A stretch of DNA of 64,000 nt from G963669295 sp963669295 (GCA_963669295.1 OY769938.1:434001-498000); one strand, 5' to 3'; positions 18,805-27,991 are shown, numbered from the stretch's first letter. Notes: generated from the sequence alone by a model not told the origin. Made by a program: numbers and translations.

Positions 18805-19350
18805 ATGAAACGTTTTACTCTATTTTTTGTTCTTGCTTTTTCCATATGCAGCTTTGTAGCTTTTACTCCGGGAGGTGATGAAGAAACTGCTGAAATTGAC
18901 TGGATTTCATTCACTGAAGCGGTAGAACGCAATGAAAAAGATCAACGCCCAATGATGATTGATGTATATACCGACTGGTGTGGTTGGTGTAAGCGCATGG
19001 ATGCTACTACCATGAAAAATCCAGTGATTGTAAAATACATCAACGAAAATTTTCATGCCGTAAAATTGGATGGGGAGCATAAAGAAGATATTAAGTTTGG
19101 GGATACTGTTTATAAGTTTGTTCCCAATGGAAGACGTGGTTATCATGAATTGCCAGCCAATCTCATGCAAGGAAAAATGAGCTACCCAACACTTGTTTTC
19201 TTAACATCTGATTACAAGGTGCTGCAATCTATACCTGGTTACCAGGATGCAAAGAGTTTGGAACGCATTGCTAAATTTTTAGGCGATAAAAAGTATGAAA
19301 CCACTAAATGGGAAGATTACAATAAAGAGACCACATTCGAAATTAATTAA
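18805..19350 (+). CDS. Exported thioredoxin-fold protein
   Basis: The 181-residue protein has an N-terminal signal peptide (hydrophobic residues ~4-20). The thioredoxin active site is WCGWCK, with cysteines at ~59 and 62, preceded by the usual beta-strand MMIDVYTD. A cis-proline motif follows in 'MSYPTLVFL', then PGYQDAKSLERI. This layout is that of thioredoxin_7/DUF255-like exported thiol oxidoreductases of Bacteroidota. It probably acts in the periplasm on disulfides. It lies alone on the + strand between two minus-strand polysaccharide units, has its own consensus promoter, and its 3' end overlaps the convergent formyltransferase gene by 8 bases. Confidence 0.8.
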   Translation: MKRFTLFFVLAFSICSFVAFTPGGDEETAEIDWISFTEAVERNEKDQRPMMIDVYTDWCGWCKRMDATTMKNPVIVKYINENFHAVKLDGEHKEDIKFGDTVYKFVPNGRRGYHELPANLMQGKMSYPTLVFLTSDYKVLQSIPGYQDAKSLERIAKFLGDKKYETTKWEDYNKETTFEIN

Positions 19351-20167
19351 CACTAAATCTTCTTGCTAGCACATGCTTAATGTTTGCTAGCGTGATGACC
19401 CGCAATCCTTTCTTGTGAAAAGCTTTTCCTTGCTCGCGAGTAGGGGCTCTATGATAACTCGAGCCGTATTCAGAAGTGATTACAGGCAATTGATTTTTAG
19501 CAATATTCCTCAATGTTTCTACAAGCCCAAAAGCCATGATTCGTTTAGTTTTATAGGCGATGGAGTATTGCGTGTCGTTAGCAACGACAGGAAAAGATTG
19601 CTGCCACACAACTTCACCCGCATCTAGCTTTTCTTCCATGGTATGTATAGTAGTTCCTGCTTCCTTATCGTTTTCGAAAAGCGTCCACCAACTGCCAAAT
19701 ACTCCTCTATGGCGGGGCAATAGCGTACCGTGTGCATTTAAACAGTATTTAGGCATTTGTAGCAATCCGGTTTCAAACAATTGAGGTGGCGAAACAGACA
19801 AAATAACATCAATCTTTTGAGCCTGTAATTGCTCCAGGTATTCGCTGCTATTGATATCGTTGGTTGCAATTTCTTGAATGCTATATTTCGCATACGTTTT
19901 CTTCACCGAGTAGGTAGATGCTCCCAAAATGGTAAGGAATTTACACCATGCAAAAAGCTTAAACGCAATGAACAACTCCCACCAGGTATATATTTTGGTG
20001 CGTTCTTGCAACCAGTCTTTCATCGTTTTGTTTTTTCGATGTGGTTTCAATCGGGTTGCTCCGATTACTTCATACTGATTGCCCTGTTGTTCCAATACGT
20101 GCCTTATAACCTTTGGTAAGTAAAAGGGCTCTTCTTGCGATATGATAAAAACGCGCAACTTACTCAT
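19343..20167 (-). CDS. Formyltransferase-family protein (sugar N-formyltransferase-like)
   Basis: The 274-residue protein carries the formyl_trans_N catalytic region LNAHGTLLPRHRG, with the Asn and His of the family triad, and the catalytic-type Asp in EKLDAGEVV. It is shorter than Met-tRNA formyltransferase and lacks the usual C-terminal domain. Such stand-alone proteins in polysaccharide loci formylate amino sugars using N10-formyl-tetrahydrofolate. It is the last gene of the operon that begins with the MBOAT gene, overlapping the deacetylase gene by 4 bases. Next to a deacetylase this could mean a de-N-acetylation then N-formylation pair, which is inference. Confidence 0.75.
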   Translation of the reverse strand: MSKLRVFIISQEEPFYLPKVIRHVLEQQGNQYEVIGATRLKPHRKNKTMKDWLQERTKIYTWWELFIAFKLFAWCKFLTILGASTYSVKKTYAKYSIQEIATNDINSSEYLEQLQAQKIDVILSVSPPQLFETGLLQMPKYCLNAHGTLLPRHRGVFGSWWTLFENDKEAGTTIHTMEEKLDAGEVVWQQSFPVVANDTQYSIAYKTKRIMAFGLVETLRNIAKNQLPVITSEYGSSYHRAPTREQGKAFHKKGLRVITLANIKHVLARRFSVN

Positions 20168-20934
20168 GCCTTATTCCTCCCTACAAAAATGGTACGCTTC
20201 ACCACATTTTTTGTGTTTTGCAACAATAATTCTTTGAGCCATGCCCCTTTATTATCAGTCCACCGTTGCGGATGAATGTTTTGCATGATTACTGGTGGAA
20301 GTTGTTTTTTTTGAAAAGCATTGATGATGTCTTGTGTACTATGAAAGTTGAACCTTAGCTGAGAAGCTACCTTGTCTCGAACACTAACTTTAGCACCATC
20401 CCAACGTCGTCCTGTATCAGTAATGTACAACACTTTTTCAAAGTCGAGATCGAAATAAGGTTCTGCCAATATGCCCAAAGATTTGTAATTATAATGTTTC
20501 CACAATGCTCGATTGTCCCATTTCGAAAGTGGGCTTCCGTGCATACAAACGGTTTTTACCTTATAAATGGGAGTAAAACGTTCCAAACTCTGTTGAAAGT
20601 GTTCCCATGCTTGTTCTACATTGCCACTGCATAACGCCATGTCCTCATAATGGTATCCGATTTCATGGCCCAATGCAGCAATTTGTTCAATAACAACCGG
20701 GTCGAAACTTTCTTTTACAATTCTAAAATAATATGTTCCCGTTACTCCAAGGTGGTGCTGTAGTTGGGCTACTTTTAGCGAGTTCTGTGGCCGTTTATCT
20801 ACATCGTGTCGCAAAATAAATGCTGGTTCCTTCTTCCCTCCTTCAAGGTAGTTGAGATACGATGTAAGGCGGTAACCTTCTTGCAGTGCTGCTTCCAGCA
20901 ACTGTTGATATGCCGTTAAAGTAAAATCTCTCAT
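20164..20934 (-). CDS. Polysaccharide deacetylase-like (NodB-type) protein
   Basis: The 256-residue protein has the NodB-like motifs FILRHDVDKRP near residue 40 (with the HD pair) and HEIGYHYED near residue 90 (metal-binding histidines), plus a later conserved MHGSPLSKWDNR block seen in the Bacteroidota branch of the family. No signal peptide is present, which points to a cytoplasmic substrate such as a nucleotide- or lipid-linked sugar. Its start overlaps the stop of the alpha/alpha-barrel gene and its end overlaps the formyltransferase gene, so all three are co-translated. Confidence 0.75.
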   Translation of the reverse strand: MRDFTLTAYQQLLEAALQEGYRLTSYLNYLEGGKKEPAFILRHDVDKRPQNSLKVAQLQHHLGVTGTYYFRIVKESFDPVVIEQIAALGHEIGYHYEDMALCSGNVEQAWEHFQQSLERFTPIYKVKTVCMHGSPLSKWDNRALWKHYNYKSLGILAEPYFDLDFEKVLYITDTGRRWDGAKVSVRDKVASQLRFNFHSTQDIINAFQKKQLPPVIMQNIHPQRWTDNKGAWLKELLLQNTKNVVKRTIFVGRNKA

Positions 20935-22091
20935 TACTCTTGCATCAATTCAGTTAAAGCCAGTAGCATCCAAGCTTGCCCCCAACGAATAAAAGGAGTT
21001 TTTATCGAATACAAAGGATATTTTTTATAAAAGAAATAGCCGCGCCTATGCTGCATGTTATTGATTGTCCATTGTGCTACGGTGTTTGCAAAAGCCTTAT
21101 GGTTTTCATCATAATCGCTCAACCTACTAAATGTAATGATGCCTTGCGATTGGTTATGAATTTCTACAGGCCATACTTTGGGCACTCGCCATTTAGATTT
21201 TCCACTGTCGAAAAATTGTTCGTTTCGGTAGTATTGCAGTCCTTTATTAATTGCAGCGATATAGGCTGGTTTGCGTTCTGCATATTGTACCACTGCTTGT
21301 AAGGAATCCAACACATAACCCTGGTGGAAATCTACCTGATGACGCTCTTTTCCTGTGTTAACATCTATGCTGTACTTCCAATGCCCATCTGAGTGTTGAC
21401 GAGCAACAGTAAAATTAGCAATAGCAATTGCTCTACTTTTGTATTTTTCTTTACCTGTAAGGTGGAAAAGTTTCGCATAAAGCTCTGCCCCTAACATGCT
21501 CGCATTGTAACATGCATCTTTGGCTTTTGTGCTATAACTAATACAAATTCCTGTTTCATCTTCTGTGCGCTCCAGGCAATTCCAAACAAATTGCCCAATG
21601 CTTTCTAACACCTTTAGCGCCTGAGGATTTTGGGTGCTTTTGTAATACTCGAAAACACCCTTAGCTACAAAACCGCTTACTACAATGGTTGGCGAAAATG
21701 CTTTGAGGTATTTCACCGGACTTGCCCAATCGAAGTTATATCCCCAACAATAATCATCATATCCTTTTGTGCGATGCTCAAGCAGCCATTGAAACATCTC
21801 ATCTGCTTTTGCCTTGTATGCTTCGTTTTTACGAGTCAATAAACTATAGCTATGCAAAAACAGTCCCATAGCTTTAGGGTTGTAATCTTTTTTTATTCCA
21901 AGTAGTTTCCTAATGTTTATTGGATTACGCTTTTGAAATTGAATGGCCAATACTGATCCCCACTTCCCCAACCAATGAAAAGGCCAGGAGGAGTTAAGGG
22001 TATCATAAGGGTCGTATCCTTTATACTGCTGCGCTTCGACGTATTGTAGCACAGCATTGTGTGCCTTCGATATGAGGTGGTGGTTTTCCAA
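20934..22091 (-). CDS. Predicted alpha/alpha-toroid (six-hairpin glycosidase-like) protein
   Basis: The 385-residue soluble protein has a repeated helical-hairpin pattern and tryptophan-rich loops (GYDPYDTLNSSWPFHW, DDYCWGYNFDWASPVKYLK, WGQAWMLLALTEL), typical of (alpha/alpha)6 barrels found in glycan-processing enzymes and lyases. Members in polysaccharide loci are often mis-annotated as delta-aminolevulinic acid dehydratase. The start is a TTG immediately after an in-frame TAG; no ATG lies before the conserved GYDPYD block. It sits between the SGNH-like and deacetylase genes, 16 bases from the former. A role in trimming or modifying the glycan is inferred. Confidence 0.55.
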   Translation of the reverse strand: MENHHLISKAHNAVLQYVEAQQYKGYDPYDTLNSSWPFHWLGKWGSVLAIQFQKRNPINIRKLLGIKKDYNPKAMGLFLHSYSLLTRKNEAYKAKADEMFQWLLEHRTKGYDDYCWGYNFDWASPVKYLKAFSPTIVVSGFVAKGVFEYYKSTQNPQALKVLESIGQFVWNCLERTEDETGICISYSTKAKDACYNASMLGAELYAKLFHLTGKEKYKSRAIAIANFTVARQHSDGHWKYSIDVNTGKERHQVDFHQGYVLDSLQAVVQYAERKPAYIAAINKGLQYYRNEQFFDSGKSKWRVPKVWPVEIHNQSQGIITFSRLSDYDENHKAFANTVAQWTINNMQHRRGYFFYKKYPLYSIKTPFIRWGQAWMLLALTELMQE

Positions 22092-22107
22092 CTATAATGG
22101 CCTAAAG

Positions 22108-23055
22108 TTAATGTACTTTTGTTGAATCTTTTATCAAAACGTTTTGTAATAGGGCAATGAGCTTATTGGTTCTTAATCGCCTTCCTTCCTTATTGGTGTG
22201 ATATACTGTATCGAAAAAATAATGTTGAGGCAATGTTACCTCTTTAGAAGTACTTAATACTGGCATTCTTAAATGCAACTGCATAATGCTATCCAATCCA
22301 TATATTACCGATTGGTGTTCCTGGTGATGTGGTGCAGGAAATACAGGATGGATAAAATAGGCCTGAGCTTGCTTTCTCTTTGCTTGATCATAAAAGTGAT
22401 TCAACCATTCGAATGCCTTGTCTTTGTATTCTTTTTCAAAGAATGCCACTTCTACATTTAAGTTTGAAGTTGAATCGTTTAAGTGACTCACTACATCACC
22501 ATGTGCATTGAAGGCCCCCTTGTTGTATACAGGGTGGCGTTGTGGCGCCTTTCCGGTTAGTTGCGCATTCATTTTGGTTTGCAACCACCGTGGCAGATAC
22601 TTAAGTGCTCGTCTATAATCAGCTACAGCGTGAAGGTGCTCCCATCCACTGGCGTTAGCTTCGGCCAGCTGAATGAGCGCCAGCCCCGATAATTCATGTT
22701 CAAAAAAGTATTCGTATTCGGGAATTACGATTACCACGTCACCAGCTTGCAAATACGGAGTCACCTCATCTAACATCAATTGTAACCCCAGCCCTCTGCG
22801 CAGCCCCATGTTAATAACCTTTTTATTCAACGTCTGTTCCAACGCTTCACTATCTATTCCAAAAGCTACATTAGACCCTCCTATAATAATCAGTCTTGGT
22901 GTTGTTGTTTTACTCAACAATTGATGTTTCAACGTATATCCCTGCAAATATTCAGCACTCTTGCTTTCTGGGTCTAAACAAGTCCATACCAATGCCAATA
23001 AGGTAGCGCCTACCAACAACAACATGAACACTATTTTACCCAGTAACTTTACCAT
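22108..23055 (-). CDS. SGNH-hydrolase-like partner of the MBOAT acyltransferase
   Basis: The 315-residue protein has one N-terminal membrane anchor (~residues 5-24). It has an SGNH-like block I (LIIIGGSNVAFGID, Ser in GGSN) and a C-terminal DxxH-type block (DTVYHTNKEG). It overlaps the MBOAT gene stop by one base. Pairs of membrane O-acyltransferase and anchored SGNH protein (as in AlgI with AlgJ/AlgX, or DltB with DltD) transfer acyl groups to exported polysaccharides, so this protein probably completes O-acylation in the periplasm. Both catalytic-type residues appear intact. Confidence 0.7.
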   Translation of the reverse strand: MVKLLGKIVFMLLLVGATLLALVWTCLDPESKSAEYLQGYTLKHQLLSKTTTPRLIIIGGSNVAFGIDSEALEQTLNKKVINMGLRRGLGLQLMLDEVTPYLQAGDVVIVIPEYEYFFEHELSGLALIQLAEANASGWEHLHAVADYRRALKYLPRWLQTKMNAQLTGKAPQRHPVYNKGAFNAHGDVVSHLNDSTSNLNVEVAFFEKEYKDKAFEWLNHFYDQAKRKQAQAYFIHPVFPAPHHQEHQSVIYGLDSIMQLHLRMPVLSTSKEVTLPQHYFFDTVYHTNKEGRRLRTNKLIALLQNVLIKDSTKVH

Positions 23056-24536
23056 CAGAATTGAAAATAAATGAATTGCGTTTGTTGTTCATACTTGCCC
23101 AATAACAAGATGGACATGACCAATACAAAATAAATTGACCACCTGAAAGCAAACGGTTGTTGCATCAACCAGTAACTGATGTTTTTTCGCACTTGTAATA
23201 ACTCTACCAACAGCAATACCAATAATCCAAACAAGGCAATTCCCCAATCAATTTTAAGCACATCAGCATGGAAGGCAGAAAAGTCAAACATGCCTGCTAA
23301 CCCTAATTGTTTAATGGTTTGCCAACCATCAGCTGCAATAGTACTTAGCACCGTCCATGCATCATTTACTGTTTCGGCACGAAAGAACACCCAGGCGATG
23401 CATACCAATACAAAGGTTATTCCCATTCGTAACAGTTGATGAACTATTGGCACACGCCTTATTCCGGTAATTGTTGCCAGTTGTTGCCCGGGCTTTTTTG
23501 CTATCAACTCTATTACCAAATACAAACCATGCAATGCACCCCATATCAAAAATGTCCAGTAAGCTCCGTGCCAAAAACCACTAATAAGAAAAGTAATGAA
23601 CAGGTTGTAATACCATCGCCATTTCACCACCCGATTACCACCAAGCGGAATGTAAAGGTAGTCTCTGAACCAGGTGGATAAAGAGATGTGCCAACGCTGC
23701 CAAAACATTCGAATACTTTTTGAGAAATAGGGGCGACGGAAGTTTTGCATAAAATCAAATCCCATTACCCGTGCTGTACCAATGGCAATGTCGGAGTACC
23801 CTGAAAAATCGCAGTAAATTTGAAAAGCAAAAAACACTGTTGCCAGCGCCAGGCTCAACCCATCAAAATCTTGAGGATGGCTATAGAATTCGTTTACAAA
23901 TACAGCCAGGGTGTCGGCCACAACCAGTTTCTTGAAGAACCCCCATGCCATTAATTTCAGCCCACTGGTAACACGCTGATAACTGAATTGATGCTTTGCA
24001 TAAAATTGTTTGAGCAGGTGCTGAGGTCGCTCAATGGGTCCTGCTACCAATTGAGGGAAAAAGGAGATGTAAAGGGCAAACACTCCCAAATGTTTTTCAG
24101 GTTTAATGCTACCTCTATACACTTCTATGGAGTAGCTCATCGCCTGAAAAGTGTAAAAAGAAATACCCACCGGCAATAGCAATTCAAAAGCAGGAACTTC
24201 GTACATGAGGTTAAAGTGATTGAAGGCCTCTCGTACCGATTCATTGAAAAAATTGAAGTACTTAAAAGTAAAAAGCACTCCCAAATTGGTAACCAGGCTT
24301 AAGTATAGATAAGGCTTGCGTTTTGCCTTCTCTGTAATGCCCCCCATTTTTTTGCCACAATAGTAATCTACCAGTGTAGAAACTACCAGGATAACTGCAT
24401 ACTCAGGTTTCCAACACATGTAAAAGTAGTAGCTGGCTACCAACAGTAAGAACCAACGGTACCTAAACGGAATGGCAAAAAACAAGGCAACCACTACCGG
24501 AAAGAACAATAAATAGTGTACCGAATTAAAGAGCAT
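23055..24536 (-). CDS. MBOAT-family O-acyltransferase (AlgI-like)
   Basis: The 493-residue polytopic membrane protein has about ten hydrophobic segments. The MBOAT core shows FWQRWHISLSTWFRDYLYIPLGGNR near residue 285 and the conserved histidine motif SGFWHGAYWTFLIWGALHG near residue 325. Such proteins pass acyl groups across the inner membrane for O-acetylation of cell-surface polysaccharides. It is the first gene of a five-gene minus-strand operon behind a consensus promoter, and overlaps the SGNH partner gene. Confidence 0.9.
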   Translation of the reverse strand: MLFNSVHYLLFFPVVVALFFAIPFRYRWFLLLVASYYFYMCWKPEYAVILVVSTLVDYYCGKKMGGITEKAKRKPYLYLSLVTNLGVLFTFKYFNFFNESVREAFNHFNLMYEVPAFELLLPVGISFYTFQAMSYSIEVYRGSIKPEKHLGVFALYISFFPQLVAGPIERPQHLLKQFYAKHQFSYQRVTSGLKLMAWGFFKKLVVADTLAVFVNEFYSHPQDFDGLSLALATVFFAFQIYCDFSGYSDIAIGTARVMGFDFMQNFRRPYFSKSIRMFWQRWHISLSTWFRDYLYIPLGGNRVVKWRWYYNLFITFLISGFWHGAYWTFLIWGALHGLYLVIELIAKKPGQQLATITGIRRVPIVHQLLRMGITFVLVCIAWVFFRAETVNDAWTVLSTIAADGWQTIKQLGLAGMFDFSAFHADVLKIDWGIALFGLLVLLLVELLQVRKNISYWLMQQPFAFRWSIYFVLVMSILLLGKYEQQTQFIYFQF

Positions 24537-24591
24537 GAGTGCTGCTTTTTATAGGTGTTGGAATGAATGTATTGAAGTACTTCATTTCAAA

Positions 24592-24621
24592 CAAATTTAA
24601 GAAAAGGGCTATCCCATGCAA
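24592..24621 (-). promoter_or_regulatory. Consensus Bacteroidota promoter of the MBOAT operon
   Basis: Read on the minus strand, TTG (24621-24619), a 19-base spacer and TAAATTTG (24599-24592) match both boxes exactly. The MBOAT start at 24536 follows after 55 bases. No other promoter match was seen inside the five-gene unit, whose genes overlap or nearly abut. Confidence 0.65.
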
Positions 24622-24662
24622 CGATGGAAAATAGTATATTTAAACAGACCTATACACAAGTC

Positions 24663-25229
24663 ATGAAACAGCTCCCATATCTTGTTGCTACTTTTCTTCT
24701 TATCGCATGTGGAGGTACAGAACATCCTCCTACTGTTGACGACATCACTATTACCGATACCCTTACTACTGATACTGCAGTTATGGAGGCTCCTGTAATA
24801 GAAGAGGTGAAGGAACAAATACTCACCCTGTCTGACTTTCCTAATCAATGGGTCATGCTAACCCCTACCGATAGTGGGCAGGTTATTTTCAATCCCTGCG
24901 ACGCGGAGAATCCTCAGTTGCAGTTTTTAGAGGAGGATGGCTACATGTATCTTCATGAAATATTGGGTCAGGAGGCCGAAGGATATACAGTAGAAGAGGC
25001 TGTACAAACAAGTACAGGAGAAATGCGATTCAGCGTTACTTCAACACTCAGTGGAGCACATCAAACAATTGTGTTCAATTATACCAACAAAGATCAACTT
25101 GTAGGGCGGTGGAGTGGCATTTCGCACAGCGAATACGAATTTGTAGCTGCCACGAATATAAAAACATTTCATGCCATCGATCAACCTTGTAAAGAGTGTT
25201 GGGGTGAAGAGGGATGTGGTGAAGAGTAA
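24663..25229 (+). CDS. Small predicted lipoprotein of unknown function
   Basis: The 188-residue protein starts at the ATG at 24663, because from there a classic lipoprotein signal ends in the lipobox LLIAC with the cysteine at ~17. The upstream ATG at 24624 would add a polar extension. After the lipobox comes a Thr/Asp/Glu-rich linker, then a ~120-residue domain without a motif I recognise, ending in a Cys/Glu-rich tail with three cysteines (PCKECWGEEGCGEE). The tail could bind metal, which is inference. It faces another lipoprotein gene convergently across a 14-base gap. Confidence 0.6.
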   Translation: MKQLPYLVATFLLIACGGTEHPPTVDDITITDTLTTDTAVMEAPVIEEVKEQILTLSDFPNQWVMLTPTDSGQVIFNPCDAENPQLQFLEEDGYMYLHEILGQEAEGYTVEEAVQTSTGEMRFSVTSTLSGAHQTIVFNYTNKDQLVGRWSGISHSEYEFVAATNIKTFHAIDQPCKECWGEEGCGEE

Positions 25230-25243
25230 ATTGCTCCTTGCCA

Positions 25244-26005
25244 CTATTCATTATCTGTCATCCAGCTACCATCACTCATACCGATAGCACCATTAGGACG
25301 AATGCCAAACGTTTGCTCATAGCTTTCTTGCAGCTCCCAACTTTCTTCCTCACCCGGCTCACCAGCATATATATGGCTAACTTTGTGTATGGTGAGCGTA
25401 TCCGTAAGCGTGCCTATGATAACATGCTCTTCTTCGCCTGTTTGTTGCTGTGCCAGCAAAATAGTTGAGCGCAGTTCTCCGGCCTGCTCCCCTACCCCAT
25501 AAGTATTAAGGTAGTACCAATAGGTATCGTATTGAACCCCTAACAAACTCTCTACATACACTACTCCGATAAACCGATCGGATAAGTTAAATTTCCCTAC
25601 TGCTCCCAGGTGATATTGAGCAGCTAACATACTATCAGACGGATTGTTTTTCAACACATCGCTATCTAACAAATACCGCCAATATTTAGGGGGAATGGCC
25701 TCAAATGATGTATGATATTCGTATGATCGTAAATCAGTTTCTTCAAATACAAAGGGGACTTCTAACGCTGGGAAATTTATTAAGAAAGCATTAAAATCAT
25801 CTTGATTGCCTACAAAGCTCTTTGCAGGTTGTAGGTGATTGCTTTCTATTGGAGCCAATGTGGCATTTTGCTCAAAAGGTTCTTTATTGGGTTCATCAAA
25901 CCCTTCTGCTTCTGTTGTATCAACCACCGGGGCATCACCTGTTGGCCTTTCTGCTGTGCCACAAGCCATCAAAATAATTACTGAAAGTATGTACAAGTGT
26001 TTCAT
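25244..26005 (-). CDS. Predicted lipoprotein of unknown function
   Basis: The 253-residue protein has a lipoprotein signal ending in the lipobox LMAC (cysteine near residue 15). An acidic linker of ~45 residues follows, then a domain whose middle (VGVVYVESLLGVQYDTYWYYLNTY) looks like beta-sheet packing. No family was recognised. It is convergent with, and resembles in layout, the preceding lipoprotein (acidic linker after the cysteine), but no sequence similarity is evident. Confidence 0.6.
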   Translation of the reverse strand: MKHLYILSVIILMACGTAERPTGDAPVVDTTEAEGFDEPNKEPFEQNATLAPIESNHLQPAKSFVGNQDDFNAFLINFPALEVPFVFEETDLRSYEYHTSFEAIPPKYWRYLLDSDVLKNNPSDSMLAAQYHLGAVGKFNLSDRFIGVVYVESLLGVQYDTYWYYLNTYGVGEQAGELRSTILLAQQQTGEEEHVIIGTLTDTLTIHKVSHIYAGEPGEEESWELQESYEQTFGIRPNGAIGMSDGSWMTDNE

Positions 26006-26213
26006 AAGGCTGTAGTATCCGTTTTCAAGGCATCACCATTAGATGAAGTATACTCCTTTCCGGAATTTCTTCAAAAGCGGGTGTATTGGTTCTTATTATT
26101 TCGACGTGCAACAACCATTAATATGCTTACTAAAATAAAGGCACATGGAGTTTTCATCCGTTTTTTTCGAAGATAAGGAAGGGGCTCCAATAATAAAAAG
26201 TTACTTTTAACTC

Positions 26214-26776
26214 ATGCGAAAAAAACTGGTTGAAGGTGAAGTATTAGAGCATATTGATTACTCTGGCAAAGGCATTACTGGAGAGTTTGACAGTTGCTCT
26301 TTTGTGAATTGCAACTTCTCAGATGCTGACTTGCAAGAGGTCGATTTCATGGAATGTACATTTGAAAACTGCAACTTTAGCAATGCGGTACTCAAGAATA
26401 CTGGTTTTAAGAATGTGCAATTTACCCAGTGCAAAATGTTAGGACTACACTTTGAATCTTGCAACCCTTTCTTGTTGGAAATGCATTTTGACACTTGCTT
26501 GCTCAACTTTGCTACCTTTTATCAACTAAAGCTACAAGGTTTAACCAATGTTCTATACAAGAGGCAGATTTTATGGAGGCCGACCTCACTGGTTCTTCGT
26601 TTCAGGAATGCGATTTGGGAGGTGCTATTTTTGAAAACACCATCTTAGAAAAAGTGGATTTCCGTACTGCAAGCAATTATACCATCGACCCTGAGTTAAA
26701 CAAAATTAAAGGTGCTCGATTTAGTACCTCGGGATTGAAAGGGCTACTTGCCAGGTATCGAATTATTGTGGAATAA
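26214..26776 (+). pseudogene. Pentapeptide-repeat protein gene with a single-base frameshift
   Basis: Frame one (from the ATG at 26214) encodes pentapeptide repeats (CSFVNCNFSDADLQEVDF ...) up to about residue 106. At 26531 the repeats stop making sense, while the frame starting one base earlier continues them (TRFNQCSIQEADFMEADLTG ...) to a normal family C-terminus (KGLLARYRIIVE) at 26776. Adding one G in 'aagct' (26529-26533) restores one ~187-residue protein reading QLKATRFNQ across the join. Proteins of this size and pattern are quadrilateral-helix pentapeptide proteins, some of which protect DNA gyrase. It is either a true recent inactivation or a sequencing error; the rest of both halves is intact. 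Confidence 0.8.
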
Positions 26777-26794
26777 TACTGAATAAAGTATCAT

Positions 26795-26827
26795 TGGGGC
26801 AGAAGATTGCACCTGGCTCCTGCCCCA
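26795..26827. terminator. Hairpin between convergent genes
   Basis: TGGGGCAG (26795-26802) pairs with CTGCCCCA (26820-26827) around a 17-base loop. It sits in the 64-base gap between the convergent pentapeptide and DinB-like genes, so it may end transcription from both sides. No T-run follows on either strand, which lowers confidence. Confidence 0.35.
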
Positions 26828-26840
26828 CTATTGTATATGG

Positions 26841-27401
26841 CTATCCTACACCAACGTAGGAAGCTAACGCTCGTTGAGCTTGTAAGATGTGTCGTTGGTT
26901 ATGGTATACAACAAACCGCATGGTATCGCCCAGGCGTAAACGAATTAATCGGGTAAATGTAACTGCTGTTTTTGCCTTGGTAAGGTTGGTATCGTGGGCT
27001 TCATCCAACAGTCGAAGTAATTCTTTTTGCTGCATTAAGCACCGATCCAATGTCTTTACCGAAAGCTCACTACCCAGTGGGTTCATGTCTTTCAATGTTT
27101 TCATCTTCTTTTGCTGTTCTCGGGGTCGAATCAGTTTCACAAAATACTCGCCCAACACTCCGCTACTAAACATTACTTCGCCCGGTACGGTTGTGTTTTT
27201 CATGCTGCGTTCCATTTCAGGTAGATAAAATTTCCCGTATCGATTAAGGTGTTCTACACACTCCAAAATGCTCCAGCTTTCAGCATTGGCCTTCCAATTC
27301 AGCGCTGTAGCTGTTTGTTCTTTGAAATGAGTCAGTGCATTTAAATTTTGACGCGTTGTTTCTATCAACTCAGCAATCAATGGTTCTTTAGCTATTTTCA
27401 T
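26841..27401 (-). CDS. DinB-like superfamily protein
   Basis: The 186-residue, four-helix-type protein has the DinB/DUF664 pattern: an N-terminal helix with TTRQNL, WSILECVEHLNRYG near residue 50 (metal-type His), and a C-terminal VVYHNQRHILQAQRAL with the other two histidines. Members are putative metal-dependent enzymes, related to thiol transferases, and most have no known substrate. It stands alone, just after the Crp/Fnr-like gene on the same strand with a 52-base gap. Confidence 0.75.
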   Translation of the reverse strand: MKIAKEPLIAELIETTRQNLNALTHFKEQTATALNWKANAESWSILECVEHLNRYGKFYLPEMERSMKNTTVPGEVMFSSGVLGEYFVKLIRPREQQKKMKTLKDMNPLGSELSVKTLDRCLMQQKELLRLLDEAHDTNLTKAKTAVTFTRLIRLRLGDTMRFVVYHNQRHILQAQRALASYVGVG

Positions 27402-27453
27402 CTTTTTTTTCTACAAATCTCCACCTTCCAGGAGCTAAAAACATTGATTGAAC

Positions 27454-27987
27454 TCAAGATTTTTTGATGCGAGATAATGTCTCAGGAGTCATCCGTAGAT
27501 AGGATGCTATGTATTTATTGGGAATTTCCTGGAACAACCGTGGGCTACGTTGTAGTACCCGGTGATATCGTTCTAAAGGAGAAGAGGTCAGCAAATCGCG
27601 TTCGCGTTCTAACTGTTGTACTACCAACAATTCCCATAACTGATGCCACAACTTACTGTGTTCAGGGGTTTTCATGAATTGGTTGAATGCGTTCTTATCA
27701 ATTACCCTCAATTCCGTTTTCTTGATGGCTTGAATGTAATATTCTGAAGGCGCTTCTGTAATGAAACTATCTAATGCAGTAATAAACGACCCCTGATAAC
27801 CAAAACGAATGGTATGCTCTTCCCATTCATCGATTACATATACCCGCAAACTACCTTGAACTACATAATAAAGGTTAGTATCAACACTTCCTTGTACTTT
27901 TAGGTGTTCATTACGACTTACTTCCAACTGTTGTTCAAACAGTCCTGCCGCGTGCATTCTTTCCTTGAGTTGTTGTATTAAATCCAT
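27454..27987 (-). CDS. Crp/Fnr-family transcriptional regulator
   Basis: The protein is about 177 residues. The cyclic-nucleotide-binding-like fold covers ~20-110 (VQGSVDTNLYYVVQGSLRVYV ... FGYQGSFITALDSF), a linking helix follows, and a short C-terminal helix-turn-helix contains IASYLRMTPETLSRI. The ATG at 27987 is chosen because a longer reading would start at a TTG inside the upstream gene; with 27987 the gene begins 4 bases after that gene's stop. No cysteine cluster for an iron-sulfur group is present. Its targets are unknown. Confidence 0.8.
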   Translation of the reverse strand: MDLIQQLKERMHAAGLFEQQLEVSRNEHLKVQGSVDTNLYYVVQGSLRVYVIDEWEEHTIRFGYQGSFITALDSFITEAPSEYYIQAIKKTELRVIDKNAFNQFMKTPEHSKLWHQLWELLVVQQLERERDLLTSSPLERYHRVLQRSPRLFQEIPNKYIASYLRMTPETLSRIKKS

Positions 27988-27991
27988 GAAG

